Counted from the stretch's first letter, positions 1-9,657 are shown. The stretch is 64,000 nucleotides of DNA from Limnobaculum zhutongyuii (GCF_004295645.1 NZ_CP034752.1:3596001-3660000), one strand, 5' to 3'. Made by a program: numbers and translations. The notes: generated by a model from the letters alone, not told the origin.

Positions 1-2102
1 GCGGTGAGTATCATGCTTACAATCCTGATGTGGTGTCGACCCTACAGGCCGCAGTGAAATCAGGTGATTATGAAGACTATAAATTGTATGCCGATCTGGT
101 AAACAAGCGTCCGGTAACCACACTGCGTGATTTACTGGCGCTAAAACCACAGGATGAGTCTCAGGCTATTGCGATTGATAAAGTTGAACCGGCTGAATCG
201 CTGTTCTCCCGTTTTGATACCGCCGCGATGTCTATTGGTGCGCTAAGTCCGGATGCCCATGAATCACTGGCGATTGCCATGAACACTATTGGCGGAAAGT
301 CTAACTCCGGCGAAGGTGGCGAAGACCCGGTGCGTTATGGCACCAATAAAGTATCTCGCATCAAGCAGGTGGCTTCTGGTCGTTTTGGTGTTACTCCAGC
401 CTATCTGGTCAATGCGGATGTTATTCAGATTAAAGTAGCCCAGGGCGCAAAACCGGGAGAAGGCGGTCAATTGCCGGGGGATAAAGTGACCCCTTATATT
501 GCCAAATTGCGTTATTCCGTTCCCGGCGTAACCCTGATATCACCACCGCCTCATCATGATATCTACTCTATCGAAGATTTGGCCCAGCTGATTTTTGACC
601 TCAAACAGGTCAATCATAAAGCCATGATCTCGGTGAAACTGGTTTCTGAACCGGGGGTGGGTACCATCGCTACCGGCGTTGCTAAAGCCTATGCTGATTT
701 AATTACCATTGCCGGTTACGACGGCGGCACCGGGGCCAGCCCATTAAGTTCAGTGAAATATGCCGGCAGCCCTTGGGAATTAGGTCTGGCAGAGACCCAG
801 CAGGCACTGGTGGCTAACGGCCTGCGTCATAAGATCCGTCTGCAGGTGGATGGTGGTCTGAAAACCGGACTGGATATCATTAAAGCGGCCATTCTTGGCG
901 CAGAAAGCTTTGGTTTTGGTACCGGCCCGATGGTGGCATTAGGCTGTAAATATCTGCGAATTTGCCATCTGAACAACTGTGCTACCGGCGTTGCCACACA
1001 GGATGAAAAGCTGCGTGCAGACCACTATCACGGCCTGCCAGAGCGGGTCATTAACTACTTTAATTTTATCGCTCATGAAACTCGCCTGATTATGGCTGAA
1101 CTGGGTATCGCACAGCTAACCGATCTAATTGGACGTACCGATCTGTTAACCGAGCTGGACGGCTTCTCAGCTAAACAGCAGCGTCTGGACCTCTCCGGTC
1201 TGCTGCACTGTGCTCAGCCACATCCGGGCAAAGCGCTGTTTTGCACCGAAAACAACCCGCCGTTTGATAAAGGCATTCTGAACCAGACCATTCTGACTCA
1301 GGCAGAACCTTATATGCAGGCGAAACAGAGCAAATCGTTCTACTTTGATATCCGCAATACCGACCGCTCGGTAGGCGCGGCACTGTCCGGTGCTATCGCC
1401 GAGAAACATGGCGATCAGGGACTGGCAGGCGATCCTATCAAAGTTCACTTTAACGGTACCGCCGGACAAAGCTTTGGCGTTTGGAATGCCGGTGGAGTTG
1501 AACTCACTCTGACCGGCGACGCCAACGACTATGTGGGTAAAGGCATGGCGGGAGGCACCATCATTATTCGCCCACCGGTAGGCTCTGCTTTCCGTGGGCA
1601 TGAAGCATCCATTATCGGTAATACCTGTTTGTATGGCGCAACCGGTGGCAAGCTGTTTGCCGCAGGTCGCGCAGGTGAACGTTTTGCCGTGCGTAACTCC
1701 GGTGCGATTACCGTAGTTGAAGGCATTGGTGATAACGGTTGTGAATATATGACCGGTGGTATTGTTTGTATTCTGGGTCGTACCGGTATCAACTTTGGGG
1801 CGGGTATGACCGGCGGTTTCGCTTATGTACTGGATGAAGATAATGAGTTCCGTAAACGGGTTAATCCTGAACTGGTTGAAGTACTGGCAGTCGATGCATT
1901 AGCCATTCACGAAGAGCATCTGCGTGGATTGCTAACCGAACATATCCAGAACACCGGTTCCGCCAGAGCAGAAGAAATTCTGGCAAACTGGTCCGTGTGG
2001 GCAACTAAATTTGTCCTGGTCAAACCAAAATCCAGCGATATCAAAGCACTGCTCGGCCATCGTAGCCGTTCCAGCGCTGAGTTGCGGATTCAGGCGCAGT
2101 AA
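1..2102 (+). CDS. gltB: Glutamate synthase large subunit, C-terminal part
   Basis: This is the large subunit of NADPH-dependent glutamate synthase (GOGAT), which with GltD makes two glutamates from glutamine and 2-oxoglutarate in the cytoplasm. The gene is cut by the left window edge. The open frame runs from base 3 and its first residues (GEYHAYNPDVV) continue an enterobacterial GltB, so the GTG near base 30 is internal. Visible parts are the FMN-barrel synthase domain, with GEGGEDPVR and the 3Fe-4S cysteines in CKYLRICHLNNC, and the C-terminal GXGXG beta-helix domain (MTGGIVCILGRTG and repeats). About the last 700 of roughly 1,490 residues are present; the glutaminase domain lies outside. 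gltD follows after 14 bases, so the two form an operon. Confidence 0.97.
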   Translation, partial: GEYHAYNPDVVSTLQAAVKSGDYEDYKLYADLVNKRPVTTLRDLLALKPQDESQAIAIDKVEPAESLFSRFDTAAMSIGALSPDAHESLAIAMNTIGGKSNSGEGGEDPVRYGTNKVSRIKQVASGRFGVTPAYLVNADVIQIKVAQGAKPGEGGQLPGDKVTPYIAKLRYSVPGVTLISPPPHHDIYSIEDLAQLIFDLKQVNHKAMISVKLVSEPGVGTIATGVAKAYADLITIAGYDGGTGASPLSSVKYAGSPWELGLAETQQALVANGLRHKIRLQVDGGLKTGLDIIKAAILGAESFGFGTGPMVALGCKYLRICHLNNCATGVATQDEKLRADHYHGLPERVINYFNFIAHETRLIMAELGIAQLTDLIGRTDLLTELDGFSAKQQRLDLSGLLHCAQPHPGKALFCTENNPPFDKGILNQTILTQAEPYMQAKQSKSFYFDIRNTDRSVGAALSGAIAEKHGDQGLAGDPIKVHFNGTAGQSFGVWNAGGVELTLTGDANDYVGKGMAGGTIIIRPPVGSAFRGHEASIIGNTCLYGATGGKLFAAGRAGERFAVRNSGAITVVEGIGDNGCEYMTGGIVCILGRTGINFGAGMTGGFAYVLDEDNEFRKRVNPELVEVLAVDALAIHEEHLRGLLTEHIQNTGSARAEEILANWSVWATKFVLVKPKSSDIKALLGHRSRSSAELRIQAQ

Positions 2103-2116
2103 GAGGAAGGTAAACC

Positions 2117-3535
2117 ATGAGCGAAAATGTCTATCAATTTATCGACCTGCAGCGTGTTGATCCGCCGAAAAAACCGCTAAATATCCGGAAGATTCAGTTT
2201 GTTGAAATCTACGAACCCTTTCTGGATACGCAGGCCAAAGCGCAGGCAGACCGTTGTCTCTCCTGCGGTAACCCCTATTGTGAGTGGAAATGTCCGGTAC
2301 ATAACTACATTCCTAACTGGCTGAAGCTGGCCAATGAGGGAAGAATTATGGAAGCGGCGGATCTGGCTCACCAAACCAACAGCCTGCCGGAAGTATGCGG
2401 TCGTGTTTGTCCACAGGATCGCCTGTGTGAAGGCTCCTGTACTCTGAATGATGAGTTTGGTGCCGTCACCATCGGTAATATTGAGCGCTATATCACCGAT
2501 AAAGCGCTGGAGATGGGCTGGAAACCGGATATGTCACAGGTGAAGTCTACCGGTAAGAAAGTGGCAATTATTGGTGCTGGTCCCGCTGGATTAGCCTGTG
2601 CCGACGTGCTGGCGCGCAATGGCGTACAGGCGGTGGTGTTCGACCGTCATCCGGAGATCGGTGGCCTGCTGACGTTTGGCATCCCCTCTTTCAAACTGGA
2701 TAAAGAGGTGATGGTAAAACGTCGCCAAATCTTTACCGAAATGGGGATCGAGTTCCGACTGAACACCGAAATTGGTCAGGATATTTCCGTCGCTCAGTTA
2801 CTGGCAGAGTATGACAGCGTGTTTCTTGGTGTAGGCACCTATCAGTCCATGTCCGGAGGCTTACCGAATGAGCAAGCCAACGGTGTGTATAACGCCTTAC
2901 CTTATCTGATTGCTAATACCAAACATATTATGGGCTATGCCGCCAGCAAGGATGAACCTTATATCAATCTGGAAGGTAAGCGAGTGGTGGTACTTGGCGG
3001 TGGTGATACCGCGATGGACTGCGTCAGAACCGCTATCCGTCAGGGGGCTACTCAGGTGATCTGTGCCTACCGCCGGGACGAAGAGAATATGCCAGGTTCA
3101 CGACGCGAAGTGAAAAATGCCCGTGAAGAAGGTGTTGAATTCCAGTTTAACCTGCAGCCAGTCAGTATTGAAGTCAATGCTGCCGGTCAGGTAAACGGCG
3201 TGAAAGTCGTGCGTACTGAACTGGGAGCGCCAGATGCCAAAGGGCGTCGTAATCCACAGGTGATCGAAGGTTCCGAGCATACCCTAAACGCCGATGCCGT
3301 CATTATGGCTTTTGGTTTTAAACCACACAGTATGCCGTGGTTAACAGAACAGCGCGTCAATATGGATAAGCAAGGACGAATTACCGCCCCGGATGACAGC
3401 GAAATGCCTTATCAAACCAGCAATAGCAAAATATTTGCCGGTGGTGATGCAGTGCGCGGTTCCGATCTGGTAGTAACGGCGATTGCCGAAGGGCGTAAAG
3501 CAGCGGACGGGATTATGACGTTTTTGGGTGTTTAG
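2117..3535 (+). CDS. gltD: Glutamate synthase small subunit
   Basis: This is the FAD- and iron-sulfur-containing small subunit of glutamate synthase, which takes electrons from NADPH and passes them to GltB. It has 472 residues, the usual length. The N-terminal cysteine sets CLSCGNPYCEWKC and CGRVCPQDRLCEGSC supply the 4Fe-4S ligands. IIGAGPAGLA near residue 150 is the FAD site, GGGDTAMDC is the NADPH-site Rossmann motif, and the C-terminal GGDAVRGSDLVVTA closes the FAD fold. A good ribosome site (GAGGAAGG) precedes the ATG. It is the last gene of gltBD and a hairpin follows the stop codon. Confidence 0.97.
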   Translation: MSENVYQFIDLQRVDPPKKPLNIRKIQFVEIYEPFLDTQAKAQADRCLSCGNPYCEWKCPVHNYIPNWLKLANEGRIMEAADLAHQTNSLPEVCGRVCPQDRLCEGSCTLNDEFGAVTIGNIERYITDKALEMGWKPDMSQVKSTGKKVAIIGAGPAGLACADVLARNGVQAVVFDRHPEIGGLLTFGIPSFKLDKEVMVKRRQIFTEMGIEFRLNTEIGQDISVAQLLAEYDSVFLGVGTYQSMSGGLPNEQANGVYNALPYLIANTKHIMGYAASKDEPYINLEGKRVVVLGGGDTAMDCVRTAIRQGATQVICAYRRDEENMPGSRREVKNAREEGVEFQFNLQPVSIEVNAAGQVNGVKVVRTELGAPDAKGRRNPQVIEGSEHTLNADAVIMAFGFKPHSMPWLTEQRVNMDKQGRITAPDDSEMPYQTSNSKIFAGGDAVRGSDLVVTAIAEGRKAADGIMTFLGV

Positions 3536-3554
3536 GTTGTTGTGAATTATGAGA

Positions 3555-3580
3555 ATAGCCCGCCAATACTGGCGGGCTAT
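3555..3580 (+). terminator. Hairpin after gltD
   Basis: The sequence atagcccgcc-aatact-ggcgggctat forms a perfect 10-bp GC-rich stem with a 6-base loop, 19 bases after the gltD stop. No T-run follows on the plus strand, so it is either a weak or factor-dependent terminator or an mRNA 3'-end stabiliser. Confidence 0.55.
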
Positions 3581-3611
3581 GACTAGTAAAAAACTAACAA
3601 ATCAGCAGCTC

Positions 3612-3735
3612 TGGATATTCCGGTCGTAAAATCTAAAGTGCTTATATTAGCGTTATGCTCGACCGGAAGACCGTCCGTACGTAACTTCAGAGTACATCAG
3701 ACCTACCCCCTCCCTCCTGACGATTAGCCATTTTT
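3612..3735 (-). repeat. Structured intergenic repeat, copy 1 (short form)
   Basis: Read on the minus strand, this block begins aaaaatggctaatcg, continues with a ggagggaggggg stretch, and ends in a hairpin whose 9-bp arms are ttccggtcg and cgaccggaa around 33 AT-rich bases. The same order of elements occurs on the plus strand at 25755-25995. There the stem has changed to ttccgaccg/cggtcggaa, so pairing is kept by changes on both arms. This suggests a mobile or structured RNA/DNA element. I do not recognise it as REP, ERIC or BOX. No open frame is present. Confidence 0.6.
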
Positions 3736-3765
3736 AAGTACAAAAGTAAACAGTCAGACTTTTCA

Positions 3766-4734
3766 TCAATCGCTTTCAGTTTCCTTTGCTTTAACAAGTT
3801 TCCCTTCCTCCGATGCACACTTAATAAACAAACTTCTTAGCCATTGAACTGCCGGGTCATAGTGCACACGATGGTGCCAAATCAATCGGGTAAAAAACTT
3901 TCGTGAATCACAAGGATAAGGCAACACCACCAAATTATTCTTTTCCGCAAAATGATGAGCGGTTTGGCAGGGTAAGGTTAATACAAAGTCGGTTTCTGCC
4001 AGTATCATTGGCGCCGCTAAAAAATAGGGGACTGACATAGCAATATCATGGTCTGCCGAATGTTCAAAAGCACCTTCATCAATGGCATATCCTTGCCCCT
4101 GTTTACCGTCATGAACGGTAATTTGCATACGTCGGTACTGATTAATCTGTTCCATTGAAGGGATTTTTCCCGAGCCGATATACTCCGTCAGCGGATGCCC
4201 CTGTCGTACTAAGCAGGCGTAAGAGGTTTCAAACAGATTAATTTCATGAAAATCTGATGGCAAAGCCAGCAAAGGGAAAATGGCTAAATCCATGGTTCCA
4301 TACTTCAGGCTGGAACAGAGATCTTCCCCTATTGGTAATATCTCAATTCGCGCTTTTGGCGCCTGACGAAAAAGCTCACCAATCACTCGGGAAAAAATGG
4401 TAAATACACCATTATCGACCGCCCCTACATATAACGTGCGCGTCAGCTCTTCCGGTCGAAACTCATCCGGATCGGTTAGTCGATCCAGTTCCTGTAAAGC
4501 AGCCAACACCCTGGGAGTAAGCAGCCTGGCCCTCGGCGTTGCCTGCATACCGTAGCCCGATTTAATAAACAGTTGATCGTTAAAAATGGATCTCAGTTTA
4601 GTTAATGCTCTGCTGGCAGCCGCCTGACTCATTCCCTGCTTGTTTGCTGCTGCCGTTAGCGACTGAGTTTCCGATAAAGCTTTGAATAAATTAAGTAATT
4701 CCGTATCCAGAGGAATGTTTTCCACTTTACGCAT
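3766..4734 (-). CDS. LysR-family transcriptional regulator
   Basis: This is a LysR-type regulator. The N-terminal helix-turn-helix shows as LFKALSETQSLTAAANKQGMSQ followed by AASRALTKLR. A periplasmic-binding-like effector domain follows from about residue 95 (LYVGAVDNGVF, GEDLCSSLKYGTMDLAIFP). The open frame could start 57 bases earlier at 4791. I prefer the internal ATG at 4734 (MRKVENIPLD) because it places the HTH at the usual distance from the N terminus; neither start has a clear ribosome site. The gene is divergent from assT across a 428-base AT-rich region, so it is probably the regulator of assT-dsbL-dsbI. That link and the effector are inferred. Confidence 0.88.
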   Translation of the reverse strand: MRKVENIPLDTELLNLFKALSETQSLTAAANKQGMSQAAASRALTKLRSIFNDQLFIKSGYGMQATPRARLLTPRVLAALQELDRLTDPDEFRPEELTRTLYVGAVDNGVFTIFSRVIGELFRQAPKARIEILPIGEDLCSSLKYGTMDLAIFPLLALPSDFHEINLFETSYACLVRQGHPLTEYIGSGKIPSMEQINQYRRMQITVHDGKQGQGYAIDEGAFEHSADHDIAMSVPYFLAAPMILAETDFVLTLPCQTAHHFAEKNNLVVLPYPCDSRKFFTRLIWHHRVHYDPAVQWLRSLFIKCASEEGKLVKAKETESD

Positions 4735-5162
4735 AATCGTTATCCGGAAAGGAGTATTTATCTCCCCACAGAGATAACCTACTATCGGCATAAAGTAAAC
4801 AAATGTAACAAACGTAACGTGATTTAAGTCAAATTAAATTAATTTAACTATTTGATAAATATAATCATAAAAGATTTAAATCATGATTTTTTATTAATAA
4901 TCAGCATCTAAAATTTACATTTAATTTTACATAACTTGGAATTTTTCATTCATTCAGAACATAGAAAAACAATAACTATTAAATAGTTACGGGTTTAAAT
5001 CATTTATCTGGTTTACAAAAACTCTTGGTTAAGTCAACCGCTGAGTTGCCCCATTAATCGCATAAAAAAGATTCCCTTTTGGGATGGTTGGGGTTAGTGC
5101 CTGACTGGTAAGGCATGCCCCTCTAATCGCAAGAAAGTAGCATTGCCAATCAGGAGATAACT
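4735..5162. promoter_or_regulatory. Divergent control region between lysR and assT
   Basis: No gene is seen here. The first 250 bases are very AT-rich. Close to assT lie two similar blocks, ccccattaatcgcataaaa at 5049-5067 and cccctctaatcgcaagaaa at 5118-5136, sharing taatcgca. Between them is a hairpin at 5090-5121, with gggg and tgcct pairing with aggca and cccc. This may be a LysR operator region or a structured 5' leader of assT. A ribosome site (aggag) sits just before the assT ATG. Confidence 0.45.
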
Positions 5163-6960
5163 ATGTTTATAAAAACCAGAAATACGCTGGTAGCAGGTAC
5201 AGTCGCATTAGCGCTGGGCTTTGCCTCCCCAACGCTAATGGCTGCCGGTTTTAAACCGGCACAGCCTGCTGGTAATTTAGGTGCCATCGTGGTGGATCCA
5301 TACGGAAATGCCCCCTTAACCGCATTAGTTGAACTGGACGGTCACAAAGTTTCTGACGTTAAAGTCACGGTACACGGAAAAAATGATAAAGGTGTTCCCA
5401 TCAGCTACGCGGTTGGGGCTGAATCAATAAAAAGCTACGATGGCATTCCAATATTTGGCCTGTACCAAAAACACGATAACAAGGTCACGGTGGAATATAA
5501 GGAAAATAATAAACCGTTAAAAGATGAGTACATCATCAAGACCTCATCCATCGTCAATAACTACATGGATAACCGTTCATTAAGCGATCTGCAGGAAACT
5601 AAAGTCATCACTGTCGCCCCCCGGATTTGAAGATCGTTTGTACTTAGTTAATACCCATACTTTCACTGCTCAAGGTTCCGATCTCCACTGGCACGGCGAA
5701 AAGGATAAAAATGCAGGTATTCTTGACGCCGGCCCTGCTGGCGGAGCTTTGCCTTTTGATATCGCTCCTTTCACTTTTATCGTTGATACACAGGGAGAGT
5801 ATCGCTGGTGGCTTAATCAAAATGCCATTTACGATGGTCGTGATGTAAACATCAATAAACGTGGTTATCTGATGGGGATTCGTGAAACACCACGAGGCAC
5901 TTTCACCGCCGTACAAGGGCAACACTGGTATGAGTTTGACATGATGGGCCAGATTCTGGTGGATCATAAACTCCCCAGAGGCTTTATGGATGCCACCCAT
6001 GAATCGGTGGAAACCTCTAACGGCACCGTGCTGCTACGGGTAGGTAAACGCAACTATAAGCGTGATGACGGCTTACATGTACATACCATTCGCGATCACA
6101 TCATCGAAGTCGATAAATCCGGGCGCGTTATCGACGTATGGGATTTAAACCTGATACTTGATCCATTACGCGATAGCCTGTTAGGCGCGCTGGATGCCGG
6201 TGCGGTGTGTGTTAACGTCGATTTGGCTCATGCCGGTCAACAGGCCAAACTGGAGCCGGATACACCTTACGGTGACGCTTTAGGTGTCGGCCCTGGCCGT
6301 AACTGGGCGCACGTAAACTCCATCGCCTATGATGCTAAAGATGACTCCATCATTCTCTCTTCCCGCCATCAGGGAGTGGTAAAAATCGGCCGTGATAAAG
6401 AGGTGAAATGGATTCTGGCTCCGTCCAAAGGCTGGAATGAAAAGCTGGCTAAAAAGCTGCTGAAACCGGTATCAGACAGTGGAAAACCATTGCAGTGTGA
6501 TGAAAACGGCAAATGTGAAAACAGTGACTTCGATTTCAGCTATACCCAACATACTGCCTGGCTCTCCAGTAAAGGCACCCTGACCGTGTTCGACAACGGT
6601 GATGGTCGCGGTCTCGAGCAACCTGCGCTGCCCACCATGAAATACTCACGTTTTGTGGAATATAAGATTGATGAGAAGAACATGACGGTTCAGCAGGTTT
6701 GGGAATATGGAAAGGATCGCGGTTATGACTGGTATAGCCCTATCACTTCAATTGTGGAATATCAAAAAGACAGAGATACCATGTTTGGTTTTGGTGGCTC
6801 CATTCACCTGTTCGATGTTGGTCAACCGACTGTCGGTAAGCTGAATGAGATCGACTATAAAACCAAAGCGGTGAAAGTAGAGATCGATGTGCTTTCCGAT
6901 AAACCTAACCAGACCCACTATAGAGCCCTGCTGGTGCGTCCACAGAATATGTTCAAGTAA
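5163..6960 (+). pseudogene. assT: Arylsulfate sulfotransferase, frameshifted
   Basis: AssT is a periplasmic PAPS-independent enzyme that moves sulfate from one phenolic ester to another phenol. The gene is read in two pieces, 5163-5630 (signal peptide ending near LMAAG, plus the beta-rich N-terminal domain) and 5638-6960 (beta-propeller). The break is at the six-C run 5617-5622. Removing one C gives a continuous 598-residue protein that reads APGFEDRLYLVN across the junction, the full family length. The catalytic-site candidates are all present in the second piece: HESVET, NWAHVNS, SSRHQGV and YTQHTAW. It is followed by its dedicated oxidase pair dsbL-dsbI. It may be a true pseudogene, a slippage-controlled gene or an assembly error. 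Confidence 0.9.
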
Positions 6961-7052
6961 TTCAGATGCTCCCTGAATGCGTTTTCGTATCGGGGAGCAA
7001 TAAGTTCTGGTTGCGAAAAGCCGTTATATCTTTCAATTTTTAAGGAGCCATC

Positions 7053-7721
7053 ATGTATTCATCAGGGTTTAAATGCTTACTCAAAAGTGCACTTTGTGCC
7101 TCTTTGTTGGCAATGTCATTTGTTGCTTCAGCTTTTACTGAAGGAACCGACTATGTGGTTTTGGAGAAACCGATTCCTGACGCAGAGAAAACGCTAATCA
7201 AAGTATTCAGCTATGCCTGCCCTTTCTGCTACAAATACGATAAAGCCGTCACAGCACAAGTTGCCGCTAAAGTGGCTGATACAGTGACTTTCCTTCCCTT
7301 TCATTTAGAAACCAAAGGTGAATATGGTCGGCCAGCCAGTGAAGTCTTCGCCGTTTTAATTCATAAAGATCAGGCGGCTGGTGTCTCTATTTTTGATGAG
7401 AAATCTCTATTTAAAAAAGTCAAGTTCGCCTATTACGCGGCCTATCATGATAAGAAAGAACGCTGGTCTGACGGTAAAGACCCTGAAGCCTTTATTAAAA
7501 CCGGACTGGATGCCGCCGGTATCACCAAAGCGGACTTCGATGAGAGTCTGAAGGATGCAAAGGTTCAGGAAACGCTGGAGAAATGGAAAGCCAGCTATGA
7601 GGTGGCAAAAATTCAGGGAGTACCGGCTTATGTGGTCAACGGAAAATATCTGATCCTGACCAAGAGCATTAAATCTATCGACTCCATGGCCGACCTGGTT
7701 AAAGAGCTGGCCGCCAAATAA
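7053..7721 (+). CDS. dsbL: Thiol:disulfide interchange protein DsbL
   Basis: DsbL is a DsbA-like periplasmic oxidase dedicated to putting the disulfide into AssT. The sequence has a Sec signal peptide (residues 1-27, ending VASA), the active site CPFC near residues 56-59 in VFSYACPFCYK, and the cis-proline loop QGVPAYVVNG. The CPFC dipeptide is the one known for DsbL, and with dsbI and assT beside it this separates it from general DsbA (CPHC). The AAGGAG ribosome site is strong. The 92-base gap from assT holds an imperfect hairpin (gatgctcc...ggagcaat), and the three genes probably form one transcript. Confidence 0.92.
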   Translation: MYSSGFKCLLKSALCASLLAMSFVASAFTEGTDYVVLEKPIPDAEKTLIKVFSYACPFCYKYDKAVTAQVAAKVADTVTFLPFHLETKGEYGRPASEVFAVLIHKDQAAGVSIFDEKSLFKKVKFAYYAAYHDKKERWSDGKDPEAFIKTGLDAAGITKADFDESLKDAKVQETLEKWKASYEVAKIQGVPAYVVNGKYLILTKSIKSIDSMADLVKELAAK

Positions 7722-7733
7722 GGATTTCACATT

Positions 7734-8441
7734 ATGCGTCTGTTCAAAACAATGTGGAAAAACCTACGCACCGCACCGGTTGATACGCTGGTCAGATGGC
7801 AGGAACAGCGTTTCCTATGGTTATTGATGGTGGTGGTGATGGGCGGATTAATCGTTCTTGCCCACTCGTTTTTCCAGATCTACCTGTACATGGCACCATG
7901 TGAACAGTGCGTCTATATTCGCTTCGCTATGTTTGTCATGGTTATTGGCGGGCTGATTGCCGCCATCAATCCGAAAATAATTGTGCTTAAGCTGATTGGT
8001 TGTATCGCGGCATTTTACGGCGCGATTACCGGTATGGGCTACTCCATTAAATTAAATGGTATTCACCATGCGGTACATAACCCTGACCCTGATGCGCTTT
8101 TTGGCGTGCAGGGGTGCTCCACCGATCCAACATTTCCCTTCGGTCTTCCGCTGGCCGACTGGTCACCGGAATGGTTTAAGCCAACCGGAGACTGTGGCTA
8201 CGATGCCCCTATCGTTCCGGATGGGGTAACGCTAAACAGCATCCAACAATGGTTTATTGATATGTATGTTCAGGCGGAAGGTTGGTATCTGATTCCATCA
8301 TGGCAGTTTATGAATATGGCTCAGGCTTGCTTTCTGGCCTTTGGGCTGTGTTTTATTATTCTGGTGATCATGACTATTGCCTGGATAGTTAAACTGGCTC
8401 GCGGTAATAAACCGGTACGCATGGGTTCTCAGATACGGTGA
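7734..8441 (+). CDS. dsbI: Disulfide bond formation protein DsbI
   Basis: DsbI is the inner-membrane DsbB-like partner that reoxidises DsbL and passes electrons to quinone. The 235-residue protein has several hydrophobic membrane spans (WLLMVVVMGGLIVLAHSFF, MFVMVIGGLIAAI). It has the first periplasmic cysteine pair in APCEQCVYIRF, and the second pair is formed by CSTDPTFPFG and DCGYDAP. The gene lies 12 bases after dsbL and ends at a strong bidirectional terminator. The name follows both its sequence and its place in the assT-dsbL-dsbI cluster. Confidence 0.92.
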   Translation: MRLFKTMWKNLRTAPVDTLVRWQEQRFLWLLMVVVMGGLIVLAHSFFQIYLYMAPCEQCVYIRFAMFVMVIGGLIAAINPKIIVLKLIGCIAAFYGAITGMGYSIKLNGIHHAVHNPDPDALFGVQGCSTDPTFPFGLPLADWSPEWFKPTGDCGYDAPIVPDGVTLNSIQQWFIDMYVQAEGWYLIPSWQFMNMAQACFLAFGLCFIILVIMTIAWIVKLARGNKPVRMGSQIR

Positions 8442-8460
8442 TTTTTTCTTTTGGGTATAA

Positions 8461-8490
8461 AAAGGCGGAGATAAAATCTCCGCCTTTTTT
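8461..8490. terminator. Bidirectional terminator between dsbI and sspB
   Basis: Arms aaaggcggaga and tctccgccttt form an 11-bp stem with loop taaaa, followed by TTT on the plus strand and preceded by an A-run that gives T's on the minus strand. It separates the convergent dsbI and sspB genes. Confidence 0.93.
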
Positions 8491-8509
8491 CACTGTAAAA
8501 CTGGTACCG

Positions 8510-9013
8510 CTATTTCACCACTCTCAACGCAGGACGACCGCGTGGAGGTTGAGGGGGCTCATCATCACCCGGACCGTTATCAGAAACTTCGGGTTCTTCA
8601 TCTGATACCAAATGAATTCCCGTTTCTGATTTGTCGCTGTCGGTCTCATCAGCATCCTGATAAGCGAACGCGGATTCCAGATACTCGGGTTCCGGTTCAA
8701 ACATGGTACCTGCACCGTTCTCTCTGGCATAAATCGCCAGTATTGCTGCCATAGGAACATGAACATGGCGAGGAATGCCGCCAAAGCGAGCATTGAAACG
8801 AATATCATCGTTTCCCAGTTCCAGATTGCCTACAGCATGAGGCGCAATATTCAAAATTATCTGACCGTCACGGGCAAATTCCATTGGAACGGAAATTCCA
8901 GGGACAGAAACATCCACCACTAAATGGGGAGTGAGCTGATTATCCAGTAACCAGTCATAAAAAGCCCGTAACAGATAAGGGCGACGCGGAGTCATCTGTG
9001 TAGGCTCCATCAC
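8510..9013 (-). CDS. sspB: ClpXP adaptor, stringent starvation protein B
   Basis: SspB binds ssrA-tagged polypeptides and delivers them to the ClpXP protease. The 167-residue protein has the folded substrate-binding domain in the first ~110 residues (PYLLRAFYDWLLDNQLTPHLVVD, FNARFGGIPRHVHVPMAAILAIYARENG). An acidic flexible linker follows, ending in the short C-terminal ClpX-binding tail GRPALRVVK. It follows sspA with two bases between them, the usual sspAB operon. Confidence 0.96.
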   Translation of the reverse strand: MMEPTQMTPRRPYLLRAFYDWLLDNQLTPHLVVDVSVPGISVPMEFARDGQIILNIAPHAVGNLELGNDDIRFNARFGGIPRHVHVPMAAILAIYARENGAGTMFEPEPEYLESAFAYQDADETDSDKSETGIHLVSDEEPEVSDNGPGDDEPPQPPRGRPALRVVK

Positions 9014-9015
9014 TC

Positions 9016-9657
9016 TTATCCCCGCATTTGCAGGCGCATTTCACGCTCAGATTCGGTTAAAGAAGCCAGGAATGCTTCACGTTCAAATACGCGATTCATG
9101 TACAACTTGATTTCTTTAGCTCCAGCACCTGACAGTTCAATACCCAACTGCGGTAAACGCCATAATAACGGGGCCAGATAGCAATCAACCAAGCTGAACT
9201 CTTCGCTCATAAAATAAGGCGCTTCGTTAAACACTGGAGCGATTGCTAGCAGTTCTTCACGCAGTTGCTTACGGGCTGATTCAGCCTCTGAAGCACTGCC
9301 AGTCAGGATAGTATTCAGCAGTGAATACCAGTCTTGCTCAATCCGATGCATCATCAGACGGCTGGTTCCACGTGCGACAGGATACACTGGCATTAATGGA
9401 GGATGAGGAAAACGCTCATCTAAGTACTCCATAATAATGTGAGATTTGTACAGCGTCAGCTCACGATCAACCAGAGTAGGAACAGAACCATAAGGATTGA
9501 GATCTATTAAATCCTGCGGCAGGTTATCCATGTCGACCTGCTCAATCTCGACGCTCACGCCCTTTTCAGCCAGAACAATACGTACTTGATGACTGAAAAT
9601 ATCTGTAGGGCCGGAAAATAGCGTCATGACCGAACGTTTATTGGCAGCGACAGCCAT
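9016..9657 (-). CDS. sspA: RNA polymerase-associated stringent starvation protein A
   Basis: SspA is a glutathione-transferase-like protein that binds RNA polymerase and alters promoter use in stationary phase and acid stress. The start MAVAANKRSVMTLFSG at 9657 matches enterobacterial SspA and has a GGAGG ribosome site; the open frame extends 54 bases upstream but that part is not conserved. The thioredoxin-like N-terminal domain contains NPYGSVPTLVDRELTLY and the helical C-terminal domain contains SLVDCYLAPLLWRLPQLGIE. It heads the sspAB operon downstream of rplM-rpsI. Confidence 0.96.
   Translation of the reverse strand: MAVAANKRSVMTLFSGPTDIFSHQVRIVLAEKGVSVEIEQVDMDNLPQDLIDLNPYGSVPTLVDRELTLYKSHIIMEYLDERFPHPPLMPVYPVARGTSRLMMHRIEQDWYSLLNTILTGSASEAESARKQLREELLAIAPVFNEAPYFMSEEFSLVDCYLAPLLWRLPQLGIELSGAGAKEIKLYMNRVFEREAFLASLTESEREMRLQMRG

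Noticed and set aside
1167..1601. A 144-codon minus-strand frame inside gltB
   Set aside because: It is a shadow of the glutamate synthase beta-helix region.
3612..3735. ERIC or REP element
   Set aside because: The core motifs and lengths of those families do not match; the stem and the purine-rich block are shared only with 25755-25995.
7053..7721. General-purpose dsbA
   Set aside because: The active site is CPFC rather than CPHC, and the gene sits between assT and dsbI, which points to DsbL.
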